NCBI GenBank assembly: GCA_021014325.1
Contig: CM037476.1
Span: 12,870,827-12,934,826, forward strand
Source of the DNA: Plazaster borealis
Lineage: Eukaryota > Echinodermata > Asteroidea > Forcipulatida > Labidiasteridae
Length of the DNA: 64,000 nucleotides
Reading direction: 5' to 3'
In this document: one piece after another, positions 11,336-23,275 of the stretch
How positions within the stretch are numbered: the stretch's first letter is position 1
Layout: the number at the start of each line of letters is the position of its first letter
Notes under the pieces: model-generated
Told to the model about the DNA's origin: nothing
The model's input: only the letters and a program-made list of their open reading frames with translations
The model's database searches: none
Position numbers and translations under genes: made by a program

Positions 11336-12062
11336 ACACAGCAAAGTAGATGGTGTTACCGCAAACTGAATTTACATTGATACCTCACCATGCAATGCCT
11401 CAAAACCCACAACTTTCATACACTGTATACAATACACATCGCATGCGGATGTACATTGTACAAGGGACACATGGTTATGAACTTTCCCACCTTTGGCTTT
11501 CACAAGCAATTTAGAGCTGAAATCTCCCAATCAGTGTTAAAAAAGGCAAGTCATGTACAGTGTGCCTACAGTATCATCTGGCTCTTGTGTACCTTTCCTT
11601 GTAAATCATAAAATACAGATTAAATCCAATGCACTTTTAATAGCATACTCAGCTGTTTTTCCACTAAAAATAATCTTTCCCTCCTGTTTGAATTTTTTTT
11701 ATATTCTCCCTCTGGTATTTTGAATTGACCATATTGTAACGCCAGGATCAATTTGCATACGTTTAGGTGATGATGATTGCTCAGCCGACTGAGAAACGTT
11801 TTGTCAATTTCTCCTAACACAATTTATCACATCTGCCCCCGCTCTGTTTAATATCAACCCAATGTCTAATGCGATAGCATCGGACTTGTGTCGGATCTGA
11901 TGGCATTTTGATGAAAAGAAATGAAGGAATTTTTATAACGAATCTTAAAAACATCTGTTTTCTGGTTGAGCTTGAATCAGCGGTTGCTCATCACTGTGTG
12001 TTAGGGCCAGTGTACACGGACTAACTGTTAATTCTTGATGTTGATATTAAATTAAAACAACT
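11336..12062. other. Intronic stretch without recognised features
   Basis: I see no exon, tRNA-like promoter or terminal inverted repeat that I can support here. Confidence 0.45.
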
Positions 12063-12358
12063 TTAAAGGGTGAGAACACCAGTAAAATTGAAAAGATAAA
12101 TATTCACAGAATTGCACATAAGTTTTGTATGGTATAAAGATGGTCATGGTGGAAAACATCCATTGAAATATTTTTGCTTAGAATGCTGTATAGTTTCTGA
12201 GAAATTAGTAAAACAGTTAGGTTTGATCTCGCGAGTCCAAAACCTGATGTTTGAAAACAGTGAAAACATAGGCCTATCATTCACAGGTTTGTTATTTCAT
12301 AAAGTGTGGATACTGTTCTTTGACAAAATTACCAATGTTGTCCTTGTGCTTTAAGAGC
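12063..12358. repeat. MITE, family 2c-like
   Basis: It starts aaagggtgagaacaccagt, ends near tgctttaag, and shares internal phrases with 39684-40052: ggtggaaaacatcc, gaaatattt, atgctgta/atgccata, and tttgatctcgcga against gatcgatctc. The terminal inverted repeat is only approximate in this copy. Confidence 0.5.
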
Positions 12359-12359
12359 A

Positions 12360-13495
12360 CACAACGTGCGAAATGCATCAAAAGAGTTTATTGTTGATTT
12401 AATACTTCAGTCATGACTGGGCACGTAAATGCATCAGAGCAGTGCTCTGAGGGCCAAGTCATTCACGTGTATCCTTGCCACTGAGACCACAGTGTCTGTG
12501 TATTGGACAATCAAAACTGACATAAATTGCTTCTCTCCATCCAGGAGTAAATTGGCACATCTTGGATGGATGGGAAGGAAAACAAAATGCATGACGAAAA
12601 CTATTGCATCACAGTTTAGGGCTAACTAGTGAACCAGATTATGTTTTAGGGGCAGAATTTTGTCAAGTTGTTGTAATTATTTTTTAATGAAGAATAAAGT
12701 TTTTAACAAGGATGTATACATGTGTGCAATGGTGAAATGTGCTTCATGTCCTAAATAACTAATACTGCATAATCCGGTAAAAAATTGCTTGTCACACATT
12801 CCAGGTCAACAAAAAAGTCGGCCAAAGAGAAACGATGTAAGAAGAGGATGATACCCTTATCACTTACAGTATTAGTTTAATCAGCGAAAGTAGCAAGCAA
12901 TTTCATAAGGTACATGTGTGTTCGCTATAAATTATGTATTTTCCATAGATTACCATCACAGTACATGTAAATTCCCCTTTGAAATGGAGAGAAAAAAAAC
13001 CTGTTATGCATTTTTATCCACTTGTTTGGGTACATTTCTGTTAACACTACATTCCCCACTGGCCTGGATAACAACAATGAAGGTAGACTTGGCCTCTCTA
13101 ATGCCCCAGTTCTGGCACCAGTGGCCCTTAAAATAAGACATGCCAGGGTCATTCAAATGACTTCATTTGAATGCCCTACTTTTAAGATCGAGAAGCTAAG
13201 CCTATCCATAGCTTCTAAGTATCAGTTACAGTGGCTTCCCTTACCTTATTTTTACAGATAAATCCCCCTAGGTCGACACGGAAGGCCACTACTATTTGCT
13301 CAGTGATGTTACAGGATCAAGTTATATTTTCAGTGTAGACATCACAGTAGGAAGATATCAAATGTGCCATCAATTTTAAAGGGAAGAATTGTGAACGGTG
13401 ATCAATTTCAATTCAATAGTTTTTTATTTTTTAGTCTGCACACTTATGTTATGTTCACTAAAGGTATACTTCTTTCAACATGTTAGTTGTTTCAC
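12360..13495. other. Intronic stretch without recognised features
   Basis: Apart from the short MITE at its left, I see only unstructured AT-rich sequence and overlapping short ORFs. No splice-flanked exon is apparent. Confidence 0.4.
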
Positions 13496-14001
13496 TTAGG
13501 CCACATAAAAAAAAAAAATTGTTGATCGTCCCCGCCCGACCCTACAAAACCCCCCCGACCCCATTGTTTGTTTGTTTGTTTGTTTGTTTTTTAAATCATA
13601 AAAACGGTATTTTTTATGATCTTTTCAGTCAAATTTGGCTCCCAGATTTTTCAGCTGATATTTTTTCAAAATCCATAGGTCGGAAATAGATGATTGAAGA
13701 AAGATTATTCATGTTGGGAACACAAGAAAAATTCTTCAAATATTTACTTAGGCTGCGTTTTAGTTTTTTGAAAATGTTTACAGAAAAAGTCATCTAGGAT
13801 TTGAAAGGGTTTAACAAAACAATTAAAAACATCAAAATCACACAAACCCTTTGTTTTATAGTGATTATGATGATATCTTTATTCTTTATTTCATATTTTG
13901 CCATGTCAAAAAAAACAAAAAACAAAAAACAAAACGCCCTCCCTCCCCCACTTCCCATAAAAAAAGGACGATCAACAATTTTTTATTTTTATGTGGCCTT
14001 A
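13496..14001. mobile_element. Foldback element with aggccacataaa ends (about 505 bp)
   Basis: The left end is ttaggccacataaa, an A run, then ttgttgatcgtcc. The right end is ggacgatcaacaattttt then ttatgtggcctta. The inverted ends are about 35 bp and almost perfect. C-rich segments (accccccccgacc-like and ccctccctccccc) lie just inside both arms. The interior has a (GTTT)n run and no coding capacity. I could not define a clean target duplication. Confidence 0.7.
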
Positions 14002-14012
14002 GTGCTAACTGA

Positions 14013-14568
14013 CCAGGGCCCAATTTCATGGAGCTGCTTAAAGATAGGGTCATCGTTTCGTAATGACCCCCCAAAAAATTGTGCAATTTCTATCCGAAAG
14101 CTTACTTGTTATAAAGAAGGTAATGGTAGTAAGCATAATGCGAAATTAATTCGTCTGAAATGCCCCCGTTGATAAGAAATCACTAAAAACATTTGAATCT
14201 GAGAAACGATTCATCCATGAATCTTTTCTCAGATTTCTGTGGGTTGGTGTCCGTTCTTGAATGCTGCAGCCAGAGATGCAATTGGTACCCGCTGTCGCTA
14301 AACATGGCTGGATTCAACATTCGTGTGAAAATACCACAACAATTTGTTGCTGTTTTCTCAGCAAGTAGACATTGTATGCAGTTGAAACTTTCACAGGTGA
14401 CTTTTTGTTATCTTTCTGTATAATGTTGCCTTTAAAACAAGCATTACGTTGACAAAAAACAAACAATGACCATACCTTTAAGCACAACAATTTGCTTATT
14501 TGTGCTTAGCAGAAAACTTTTAGGCAGTATTTTCTGCCTAAGAAGCTCTTTGAAATCGGGCCTAGATA
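14013..14568. repeat. MITE family 3, enlarged or interrupted copy
   Basis: The left end gggcccaatttcatggagct then gcttaa and the right end aagaagctctttgaaatcgggcc are the inverted ends of this family. About 450 bp lie between them, whereas other copies are about 200-280 bp. A segment with tctgagaaacg and ctcagattt at 14195-14235 resembles the interior of family 2, so a second element may be nested inside. Confidence 0.55.
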
Positions 14569-16124
14569 TACATTACTAGGACATGTACAAGTGTACGAGT
14601 AGCTCATAAATGAAGATACCTACAAACAGTACATTATACAGTACTTATTGTGCAGCTCCACTTACAACCATCTTGGTAGATAAGAAGGAAAAAACTAAAA
14701 ACATACACTGTATGCACCTAAAGAAAAGAAGTCAAATATTCAGCGAGCCTACGGGGCAGATTTAGAACTGGTCTTGCTGGGTGCATTTTTTTTGTGGAGT
14801 GGCAATAACCCCTTCCACACTTGTGATGAAAATGAGACAGGGAGCTCCGACAGGATAGTGTGGTTAACCGTTACATATATCCCGATTGGGGAGAGAGCAG
14901 AATCACATTTTACTTTCTCAAAAATCAATATCTCTGCCCATCAGATAAGAGTTGAAATTTTAGATTTGGGTAAAACCTCCAAGGGTTTATCTTTCATATT
15001 GAAAGGAAAACAATCACTTTCAATCAAGTCTTTCAGAAGAGAATAAATCAAGAATCTTGGGCTATAGTACTCATGGGGAGTCAACACTCACTGTTGCTAT
15101 GTCAGGTCTGAAGGCTAGATTATACTTTTGTCTTACATTAACTTACGAGAAGACAAACTGTTATAAATAAATAGTTTTATCCAAAACAGAAAAAAATTAA
15201 GGCGCAATATGCTTTAAAACTGTACATCGCACATTCTGCCATGTTCACTGTACGTTCTGCATCAAGTTTTTTTGTGGGTTTGAGTTTGCTTTCATTATGG
15301 CTGGTTGTTGTTATTTGTTTGTTGGGGTGTTTGTTTGTTTGTTTGTTTAGATGATCTTCCCAAAAAGGGAACTTGGCAAAGCTCGCACAAGGGGATATAC
15401 AATGTAAACGCCAAGCTGGCAATAACCAATCTCTCTCATACAAACATTTGTTTTTACATCTATGCTTATGGATTACACAAATCAATAAATTGTGATTCAG
15501 TAACTTAGACGACAATACTTATTCTAGTCTAAACACTTTGCTTGCTTTGGGGCTTTTTTTGGGGGGGGGGTGGCAGGGGGGGTTCTCGTGTCCTGCTTTC
15601 TATGGGTTTTGTTTACATAATGTTTGTTTTTCTGTCGTCTGTATTCCTTCTGTAAGCTGAACCATCATTTAAAAAAAAAAAAAACTACAGATTTGAAAAC
15701 GAGCCCAATTAAACGAGTAATGATGGAGTAATGATGTGTGTGTGCAAGTACTGGTGTATGGTTTGCAATGTTAGGTTATAGGATGACACCACCCTTCATT
15801 CCTCCTTGATCATGTTGTTATCTGACCTACATTTGTACATGATCGTGATGATGTAAAACTGTCAAGGCAAAAGATGAAATACATATTTGAACCAATTGCA
15901 ATGACTGACGCTCTATGACATTACTGGGCAAGTAGGTCAATGTTTCTAGGAAGAGTACTGACTAATTTTATGAAGTCACTCAAAAGAGATCTACATGTAA
16001 CTACATGGTGTCACCGCAAATTTCTTATGTTATTGTCTTTCCACCATGCAAACCTTCAAGTTTTATTTGTTTTCCTTTTATGTCTATATATGCATGTCTC
16101 TCTCAACAAGGTGAAGGAAGAAGG
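14569..16124. other. Intronic stretch with simple repeats only
   Basis: It contains a gggtgtttg(tttg)n run at 15320-15350, a G run at 15555-15585 and an A run near 15670. No exon or known repeat family is seen otherwise. Confidence 0.5.
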
Positions 16125-16263
16125 GGCCGATTTCACAAAGAGATAAGACTAGTCTTATCTGAAGTTAGGACCAGTAACTGGTTTTAACTTAAGACAAGTC
16201 CTATCTCTTAGCATTGCCTGGGACTAGTTCTAAGTTAGGAAGAGTTTTGTGAAATTGACCCCA
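16125..16263. repeat. Palindromic MITE family 4
   Basis: The ends are ggggccgatttcacaaagag and gagttttgtgaaattgacccc. The interior carries complementary phrases (agactagtcttatc, aagttaggacc, taagacaagtcctatctctt, aagttaggaagag), so the whole 139 bp can fold into one hairpin. A related hairpin is nested at 30953-31116. Confidence 0.75.
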
Positions 16264-16309
16264 GGGTCTGTAACTCTTGGTGGAAGTTTTGTTAAATTTC
16301 AGTTTATAT

Positions 16310-16731
16310 TAAAGGGGGGCTCCAAGGTTTTGTGATGCACTCATTTTTCTATGGATAATTGGATAGGGTCCTTATGAAAGAGGACAAAGAAATTACAAGT
16401 CTCTAACCTCAAGTTAAAACGGTGTAAAATGCTGGGTGTTTTTTTAGGCACTACTCTTTCAGTGCAAATTTTGTCAACATCCCGAGACATTATAATGATA
16501 TTCAATCAACAACATTGGATTTGACACATTGAATGCTGCAAAAGTACCCCTTTGAAATGTACAGACCCATTTATTGTCGATATCTGGTGATATCGTGTTT
16601 CAAATTGCTCTCTGAAAGAGTATCAAATACATCAACATTTTAAACCATTTTAACCTGAGGTTAGAGTAGTAATTGGTTTTCCCCCACTTTCAGAAAGACT
16701 CTATCTGTTGGAAAATTAGTGCAGGGCACGA
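16310..16731. repeat. MITE family 5, right end interrupted
   Basis: It begins aaaggggggctccaaggttt with tgtgatgcactca, and carries aagtctctaacctca with its inverse tgaggttagag. It runs to ctatctgttggaaaattagtg, where family-1 MITE sequence begins. In the copy at 30763-31432 the matching point continues as atgagtgcatcacaaaaatg, so the terminal arm is missing here. Confidence 0.65.
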
Positions 16732-17145
16732 ATTTTACACAGGAACACAGGCCCGAGGCCAGTAGTTTTGGAGTCAGGACAGTAAACTTTTGACCGGACA
16801 AGTCCGGCAGTCTTGTGTCTTTTAATAGAATAAAGAATAATACCCCACTGTGTCACATCTTGAACACAAAATAATATGTTCAAATGTTGACCTTGAGTCT
16901 GATAAAATACCTTTCAATTCTACTGAGTAATGACATCATGAAGTACAATGTATACTTAATACCAATAATTACAAATGAAATCAATCTTCTCTTTAACATG
17001 TCTTAGCACTTGGTTAAATGAATACAATTATTTTAAATGCATGTTAAACTGGGTCAGGAAGTTTTTTTCTTATTTTGATTCTGGTCTTGTAAAAAGAATT
17101 CTGGTCCAGTAAACATTTTGGGCACAAGCCCTGTGGTCTTGTCTT
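16732..17145 (+). mobile_element. hAT-like MITE family 1, right end degraded
   Basis: It starts CAGGGCACGAATTTTACAC and continues aggcccgaggccagtagttt, gaccggacaagtccgg, ttctggtccagtaaacattt and acaagccctgtggtcttg. The final aaattcgagccctg seen in the copy at 21.2 kb is replaced here. It abuts and probably inserted into a family-5 MITE. Confidence 0.7.
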
Positions 17146-17719
17146 GTACCTAACAATCCAAGACACACCTAAACCCTTTGCCAGATGTGGCTTCAATAAA
17201 TGTACATTGAGTCAAGGGCTGATCAAAGATTGGTTTATTGATTGGTTCATGAAATGTCCAACTCAGGATAAATATCAACGATATCCAAACCGACGTTTGT
17301 TCAGATGTTTCATTTGATTCTATGTCTGGAATAAAAAACCAATATACATTAGCCTTTTTGAATGTTTGTTTTTTGTCGTATTTCACTCATATTTGAAGTG
17401 GATATTTACAGTCAGTCTCTGTTAACATTGGAATATCGTAATCAATTGATACCCATAGACAACAGTGTACAGTACATTTTTGTACGCACCTTTGAAGCAG
17501 AGTTTTATTTAGTTGGCATTTTCAATTTCATATGGATTGTTGATTCTATATTACAAAAAACATTGAAACCACATTAAACATTCCAGATCAAAGTTTATAA
17601 GTAATTCAACCTTCAAGAATAGACTGCATTACCTTAGAAATCACATGTTTCAGGGGTGAGAGTCCTTGCTTAAAAAAGTATAAAACTTAGATCCAGATCT
17701 TAGGAAGTATTTTTGTATT
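17146..17719. other. Intronic stretch without recognised features
   Basis: I found no exon, tRNA-like box or terminal inverted repeat here. Confidence 0.4.
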
Positions 17720-17970
17720 TTTTTTTAAAGAGATATTGCCTAACATCACAAGGCCGGACGGCCACTTCAAGGTGAGGACTACACTTATCCGATTTGGGCT
17801 ATCGACCCAAATCAACTGTCCCACCAGGGGCACGTTGCCACCTACTCCTGGGGCTGAAACAGGGTTACCCCCTTCACATCCGTAAGGATAGGCATGGGTA
17901 TCATCCACTAGGAGCCTGGCTGGTAGAGCAGAATGCACTACCTTCCCAACTTTTACGAAGCAATTACAAT
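17720..17970 (-). repeat. SINE family 2, minus copy
   Basis: It contains gagatattgcctaacatcac, ccaggggcacgttgccacct, gcatgggtatcatccacta and cctggctggtagagcagaat. This is the inverse of the copies at 1144 and 7640, and it ends inside the tgctt-cg-aagcaatta segment without a tRNA-like head. Confidence 0.8.
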
Positions 17971-18339
17971 GTACAATGTACACTGAAATGATGGTATTTC
18001 CAGATTTGACAACCCCTGGAGTTATAGACTGCAATAAACTTTGGGGACAGTCTCCTCAGAGCTAGAGATCAAAGAGCGGGATTTCTTTATATCTGAAGTA
18101 AATTTTAGTGTTTTTTTTATTTAACAGGCAGACTGTAAAAAGTCTAATTTGAGATAACATGTAAAAATATAAAATCTTATCTCTGTTGTTTCAAAAGAGC
18201 TACATGTACAGAGCCTGCAGGCAAATTTGAAAACCACGCTAAATAGAAGAAAACATAAAATCATTTTATTTTATTTAATGGAGACTGCACATTTATTCAA
18301 CACTCATGAATCCATCAATGAATCCATGTGAGGGACCAC

Positions 18340-19682
18340 AAGAGGTGTGTCACCATGGGCAGATGGCGCATGTCCAGGCCTGTGCGTGTCACTTTGGGCA
18401 GATGGGGCATGTCCAGGCCTGAGCGTGTCACTTTGGGCAGATGGGACATGTCCAGGCCTGGGAGTGTCACCATGGGCAGATGGGGCATGTCCAGGCCTGG
18501 GCGTGTCACCATGGGCAGATGGGGCATGTCCAGGCCTGGGCGATTCACCATGGGCAGATGGGGCATGTCCAGGCCTGGGCGTGTCACTTTGGGCAGATGG
18601 CGCATGTCCAGGCCTGGGCATGTCACCATGGGCAGTTGGGGCATGTCCAGGCCTGGGCATGTCACCATGGGCAGTTGGGGCATGTCCAGGCCTGGGCGTG
18701 TCACTTTGGGCAGATGGCGCATGTCCAGGCCTTGGCGTTTCACCATGGGTAGATGGGGCATGTCCAGGCCTGGGTGTGTCACCATGGGCAGATGGGGTAT
18801 GTCCAGGCCTGGGCGTGTCACCATGGGCAGATGGGGTATGTCCAGGCCTGGGCGTTTCACCATGAGCAGTTGGGGCATGTCCAGGCCTGGGCGTGTCACC
18901 ATGGGCAGATGGGGCATGTCCAGGCCTGGGCGTGTCACCATGGGTAGATGGGGCATGTCTAGGCCTGGGCGTGTCACCATGGGCAGATGGGGCATGTCCA
19001 GGCCTGGGCATGTCACCATGGGCAGATGGGGCATGTCCAGGCCTGGGCGTTTCACCATGGGTAGATGGGGCATGTCCAGGCCTAGGCGTTTCACCATGGG
19101 CAGATGGGGCATGTCCAGACCTGGGTGTTTCACCATGGGCAGATGGGGCATGTCCACGCCTGGGCGTTTCACCATGAGCAGATGGGGCATGTCCAGGCCT
19201 GGGCGTGTCACCATGGGCAGATGGGGTATGTCCAGGCCTGGGCGTTTCACCATGGGCAAATGGGGAATGTCCAGGCCTGGGCGTGTCACCATGGGCAGAT
19301 GGGGCATGTCCAGGCCTGGGCTTGTCACCATGGGCAGATGGGGCATGTCCAGGCCTGGGTGTTTCACCATGAGCAGTTGGGGCATGTCCAGGCCTGGGCG
19401 TGTCACCATGGGTAGATGGGGCATGTCCAGGCCTGGGCTTGTCACCATGGGCAGATGGGGCATGTCCAGGCCTGGGTGTTTCACCATGGCCAGTTGGGGC
19501 ATGTCCAGGCCTGGGCGTTTCACCATGGGCAGATGGGGCATGTCCAGGCCTGGGCGTTTCACCATGGGCAGATGGGGCATGTCCAGGCCTGGGCGTGTCA
19601 CCATGGGCAAATGGGGCATGTCCAGGCCTGGGCGTTTCACCATGGGCAGATGGGGCATGTCCAGGCCTGGGCGTGTCACCAC
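18340..19682. repeat. 39-bp minisatellite, about 34 units
   Basis: The repeating unit can be read as caccatgggcagatggggca, then tgtccaggcctgggcgtgt, totalling 39 bp. Units differ by scattered substitutions (gtgtcacc against gtttcacc; cagatgg, cagttgg or tagatgg; ccatggg against ctttggg), and I saw no length variants. Because 39 is a multiple of three, several frames stay open throughout: on the minus strand a 13-residue period like GDTPRPGHAPSAH, on the plus strand one like MGRWGMSRPGRVT. In the minus frame ending at 18304 no ATG lies between the upstream in-frame stop and the array. I treat it as an intronic minisatellite rather than a protein gene. Confidence 0.95.
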
Positions 19683-21215
19683 TCAATTTCAAGGGAACAG
19701 ATACTGTTCATTGTACTTCATACATATTTCAATACTTGATTATATAGCCCCAGTAAATTGAAATATTCTTCTTGGTCTTATTTCATAACTTTACAAGAGG
19801 GTAGAGGAGTTGTGTAGAAAGGCAGATCAAGAAAGTTTTTTGGGAAAGAGATAAGGAGTTGTACAAGAAGTAGCAGGAAGCATTGTTGCTTTCATGCACA
19901 TGATGACTTCAGGTGTAAGCCGAAAGTCGCTGTGTATGCCAATTAATGTGATTACACTATACAAACAGAAGCTGCGACAACTGCAAAGCTCGAACAATAT
20001 CAATCAGATTTATACAACAGGTGAAGGATTTTTGAGGATGTTTTTCAACCACATGAACATACAATATAAAAACCAAACTCCCTGGGATTATTTACTAGAG
20101 CCCTTCCTCAATCTAACAGAATCCAACACCACATGGTAACTCAACACCCAAACTGCTAGACTCTGATTATGAAGATGCCTGATTCAATGAAGAGCATAAT
20201 CAGCTCACATAGTCGAACAAAACATGCAGTTGGATTTTGATTGGTTTGTTTGAGGTGGTTGGCACAAATAACTCTTATTAGTCTCTTGTAAATTACGTTG
20301 ATCACAAAATTTGAACAAATTTGTCCAGACAATACATGTAATCTACAATTGTACTATCTTAGAAGTTTTATAAAATAGTACAGGTAAATCATTTTTTCAT
20401 TTTTTCTTTTTTTCTATAAGCAAGAAAACAATTTTAGTAAGTCTTTTCTAAACTTGGCTGATTTATTTGGTGTATACATCCATCATAACTGAAATACACT
20501 GGCTCGCACAAATTAATTTGATTAAGTAATGATCACGTCTACATGCATGACCACTGTGTAAGATGTTTACTTGTAATTGTAAGTGTTTATGAATCACTTC
20601 ACTGTGTTCGAATGGTTTGCGTTTACAATTACAATGACAAGTGAGTTGTCATATGTAAAGTACACATAAATTTTTTTTTTTTTAAGACAGAGTTCATGTA
20701 GTCCCCCAATTCTTAATGATGAGTTTGCATGTCAGTATTGTTCATTGTAACACATGTCGTTTACTACAAACTAATTGAGCAGATGTACATACTGTACAAA
20801 TTGTAAAGTATGTGCCACGCAGACATGTGTCATACTACAGTTTCATGTACTGTAACACTCCAAATAAAGCTTGGATTGGTGTCATACTATCTTAGCATGT
20901 GTAATTGAAAATGGAGATATCTCTCACCAAACTACAGTAGAACCAATAATTGCCTTTCAGGGTGTTCTGTTTCGCATTAGTTGCAAAATTATTATTTATT
21001 TTCTTTCTTCTTCTTTTTAGTACAAAGTTATAACAACATCAGGCCTTGTTCTAACTTTTTCTCTCTTGACTAGTCCTTTGGATTAGTCAGCTGCGCACTA
21101 GACTAGCCTGAGTCAATTTTGATTAACCTCTCAGATCACAGCACCTTAAAAACTTCAAAGGTACAATGTTGATAGCTCATTTTGACCGGCCCTCTAGGCT
21201 ACCTTAAGAAGCAAG
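19683..21215. other. Intronic stretch without recognised features
   Basis: I see a T run near 20672 and a small imperfect inverted repeat (ttacttgtaattgtaagtg at 20570 with tttacaattacaatgacaag at 20623). No exon or repeat family was recognised. Confidence 0.45.
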
Positions 21216-21223
21216 GACTAGCT

Positions 21224-21583
21224 GGGCTCGAATTTTTACACTAGACCACAGGCCCGAGGCCAGTAGTTTTAGTGCCAGGCCTGTAAACTCAAGACTGGAC
21301 AAGTCCGGCGGTCTTGCATTTTTCAATTGAATAATGAAACCTCACTGTGTGTTATATCTTGAACAAAAAAAAATTATGTTCAAAGGTTGACATTTATTGA
21401 GAAATGAAGTACAATTACTGTATACCCATAAAGACAAATGAGAAATAAAATACATGTTAAACTGTGTCAGAAAGTTCTTTTCTCACTTTGATTCTGGTCT
21501 TGTAAAAAACAATTCTGGTCCAGTAGACATTTTGAGCCACAAGCCCTTTGGTCTTGTGGATTTTCCCCAAAAATTCGAGCCTT
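21224..21583 (+). mobile_element. hAT-like MITE family 1, best-preserved copy with target duplication
   Basis: The left end is gggctcgaattttt and the right end aaaattcgagcctt. The flanks are gactagct (21216-21223) and gactagcc (21584-21591), an 8-bp target duplication with one mismatch, as expected for hAT transposition. The interior carries aggcccgaggccagtagttt, gactggacaagtccggcgg and ttctggtccagtagacattt. There is no transposase ORF, so it must have moved using a transposase from elsewhere. Confidence 0.8.
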
Positions 21584-21708
21584 GACTAGCCCCCAGCTTT
21601 CTTGACTACACTGAAGTGTTTTCACGCCAAAGTAGTGACTAAATTGATCCCTGCACGCACATTGTGAACATCACTTTAACCGATATATATATGAAAAGGT
21701 CAACTCAC

Positions 21709-21820
21709 CAGTAGACACTGCTGCTGGCTAGTCTCCTTCTCAATGATGAATTTGAACGTGGCGTGCATCTGACTCAAAGAGGCTAAGTGCTGGGCGAGGT
21801 AGGTTTCTGTGTTATAGCAA
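21709..21820 (-). CDS. UBE3D: UBE3D-like gene, exon 7
   Basis: The minus-strand acceptor (attctttgttccag) is followed by 112 nt and a strong donor GTGAGTTG. After one base the exon reads CYNTETYLAQHLASLSQMHA, then TFKFIIEKETSQQQCLL. The pattern LAQ.L..LS....TF.F.I matches my recollection of the corresponding part of vertebrate UBE3D (LAQCL.QLSS..STFRF). It ends in phase 0 and joins the IWLLSAD start of exon 8. The incoming phase needs two bases from the previous exon. This is one of the clearest coding exons in the window, because the other two frames have stops. Confidence 0.92.
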
Positions 21821-22032
21821 CTGGAACAAAGAATAATGAAAGATTCATGTATTCATTAACCTGACAGAGTTTGGACAATGAAACCTTTGTGAACCTGTCA
21901 GATTTAACTCTACAGCAACACAATCTTGTACTCTAATATTATTGGTATTTACTGTAGGACTGAAATCATGCCGAGCTTGGTGGGTTTTGCTGGCTATGGT
22001 GTGGCAATGCTTCCATGACTTCATTTGTTGAT

Positions 22033-22420
22033 CAGGGCTCTGATTTTACACTGCACTACCGGCCCGAGGCCAGTGATTTCAGTGTCAGGCCAGTAAACTT
22101 AAGACAAGGACAAGTCCGGTGGTCTTTTTTTTTCAATTCAACATCTTTGTCTCAAAAGAATGATGTTCAAATGTTGGAGTTTGAGTCACACAAATATCTT
22201 TCAGTCCTGCTGAGTATCACCCATAAAACAGAAGAGATAAATCTTCTAAGGCTTAGTATTTGTTCAAATAAAACAGTTTAGATGATAAAACTATATTCTC
22301 ATTTTGATTCTAGTCTCTTCTCATTTTGATTCTGGTCTTGTAAATAAAATCCCGGTCCACTAAAGATTCTGAGCTAAAAGTCCTGCGATCTTGTGGATTT
22401 CCCAAAATATTCTAGCCCTG
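22033..22420 (+). mobile_element. hAT-like MITE family 1 copy
   Basis: The ends are CAGGGCTCTGATTTTACAC and atattctAGCCCTG. The interior has ccggcccgaggccagtgatt and ggacaagtccggtggtctt, and a duplicated ctcattttgattctggtct at 22300-22340. Flanking 8-mers ttgttgat and tcaatgat agree at only five positions, so the target duplication is doubtful. Confidence 0.75.
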
Positions 22421-22594
22421 TCAATGATAATTGCAATGTAGGTATTCAGAATACAGTATACAACCTAGAGTTTGCCCCCATAGTGGTCATTTGCTAGGAA
22501 GACAGTCGACATTCAGTAAATCAAATTGTACGCAAAAAACAATTTATATTTCCAACCCTCAGTTCTGGCTAAAAGGAAGTTACAGGTTGAATGG

Positions 22595-22760
22595 CTTCTT
22601 ACTGCATGGCACCCCGAACAAAGATATTGACAAAATAGGGAGACCACCAACATTGGGGCTAGATAGCTCAGTTGGTGAAGCGCAGCACGTTAATTCGGAG
22701 GCCGCACGTTCAAATCCCACTTTAGTCAAATTTTCTTTGTTTAACCCAAAAGTTATTTAT
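22595..22760 (+). repeat. tRNA-derived SINE family 4 copy
   Basis: It shares with 41110-41300 a leader (ccccgaacaaagatattgac, aaaatagggaga, ccaacatt), then tagatagctcagttggtgaa, ttaattcggaggccgcacgt, tcaaatccca and tagtcaaattttctttgttt. The A- and B-box spacing resembles a tRNA, but the cloverleaf is degraded. Confidence 0.75.
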
Positions 22761-23067
22761 ATTTTACGAAGTCAGTTTTCCCTGTGGTTTATTCTCCAAC
22801 TATTTACTCACAAGGAAGCAGAGAAAAATTCTAGTTAAATCAAGATTCATTTTGTAGAGAAGGATTCGACCTCGCAAGTTAAATAATGTACATGTACCTC
22901 AAAATACATTACGAAGGATGTCAACTTTTCCCCATGGTATGTAAATATTTACTAAGAAATATGGCCTTTTCTGGGCAAACACTTTGTGGTGCACTGTACT
23001 TTGATGTGCCTGCATTGATAACAATGAACTTCAACATATTACTGTGTGTTTCAAAGAGCTTTCCTAA

Positions 23068-23275
23068 AACCTGGGCCCATTTTCATAAATCTGTTTAGCA
23101 GAAAGTTGTGCTTATAGCAAAGACAAATCTTCCATAGCACAAACAGGTTACCAGCCAATAAACCATGAAATGTATATTGTTTGCGACTGGTTCCCTACTA
23201 AATTTTGCTTAGCATACAAAACTTGCTAAGCACCATTTTCTGCTTAACAGCTTTATGAAATTTGGCCCTGGTAAC
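23068..23275. repeat. MITE family 3 copy
   Basis: The ends are ctgggcccattttcataaat with ctgtttagcag and ctgcttaacagctttatgaa with atttggccctgg. The interior repeats the theme gcttagcat and ttgctaagcac. It folds as an imperfect hairpin. Confidence 0.7.

Larger units (their letters stand above)
4804..21708 (-). other. UBE3D: Intron 7 of the UBE3D-like gene (about 16.9 kb)
   Basis: It is bounded by donor GTGAGT at the end of exon 7 and acceptor tttttttacag before exon 8. It holds several SINEs, hAT-like and other foldback MITEs, a LINE tail near 11 kb and the 39-bp minisatellite. I see no additional exon of this gene, and the phase 0 join between exons 7 and 8 does not require one. Confidence 0.8.

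Noticed and set aside
18340..19682. CRISPR array
   Set aside because: The units are contiguous and homogeneous with no unique spacers, in an animal genome.
18304..19761. Open frames of 455-477 codons on both strands
   Set aside because: They are a by-product of a 39-bp repeat unit (13 codons) without stops in those frames. In the minus frame ending at 18304 there is no ATG between the upstream stop and the array, opposite strands are equally open, and no flanking exon joins it in phase.
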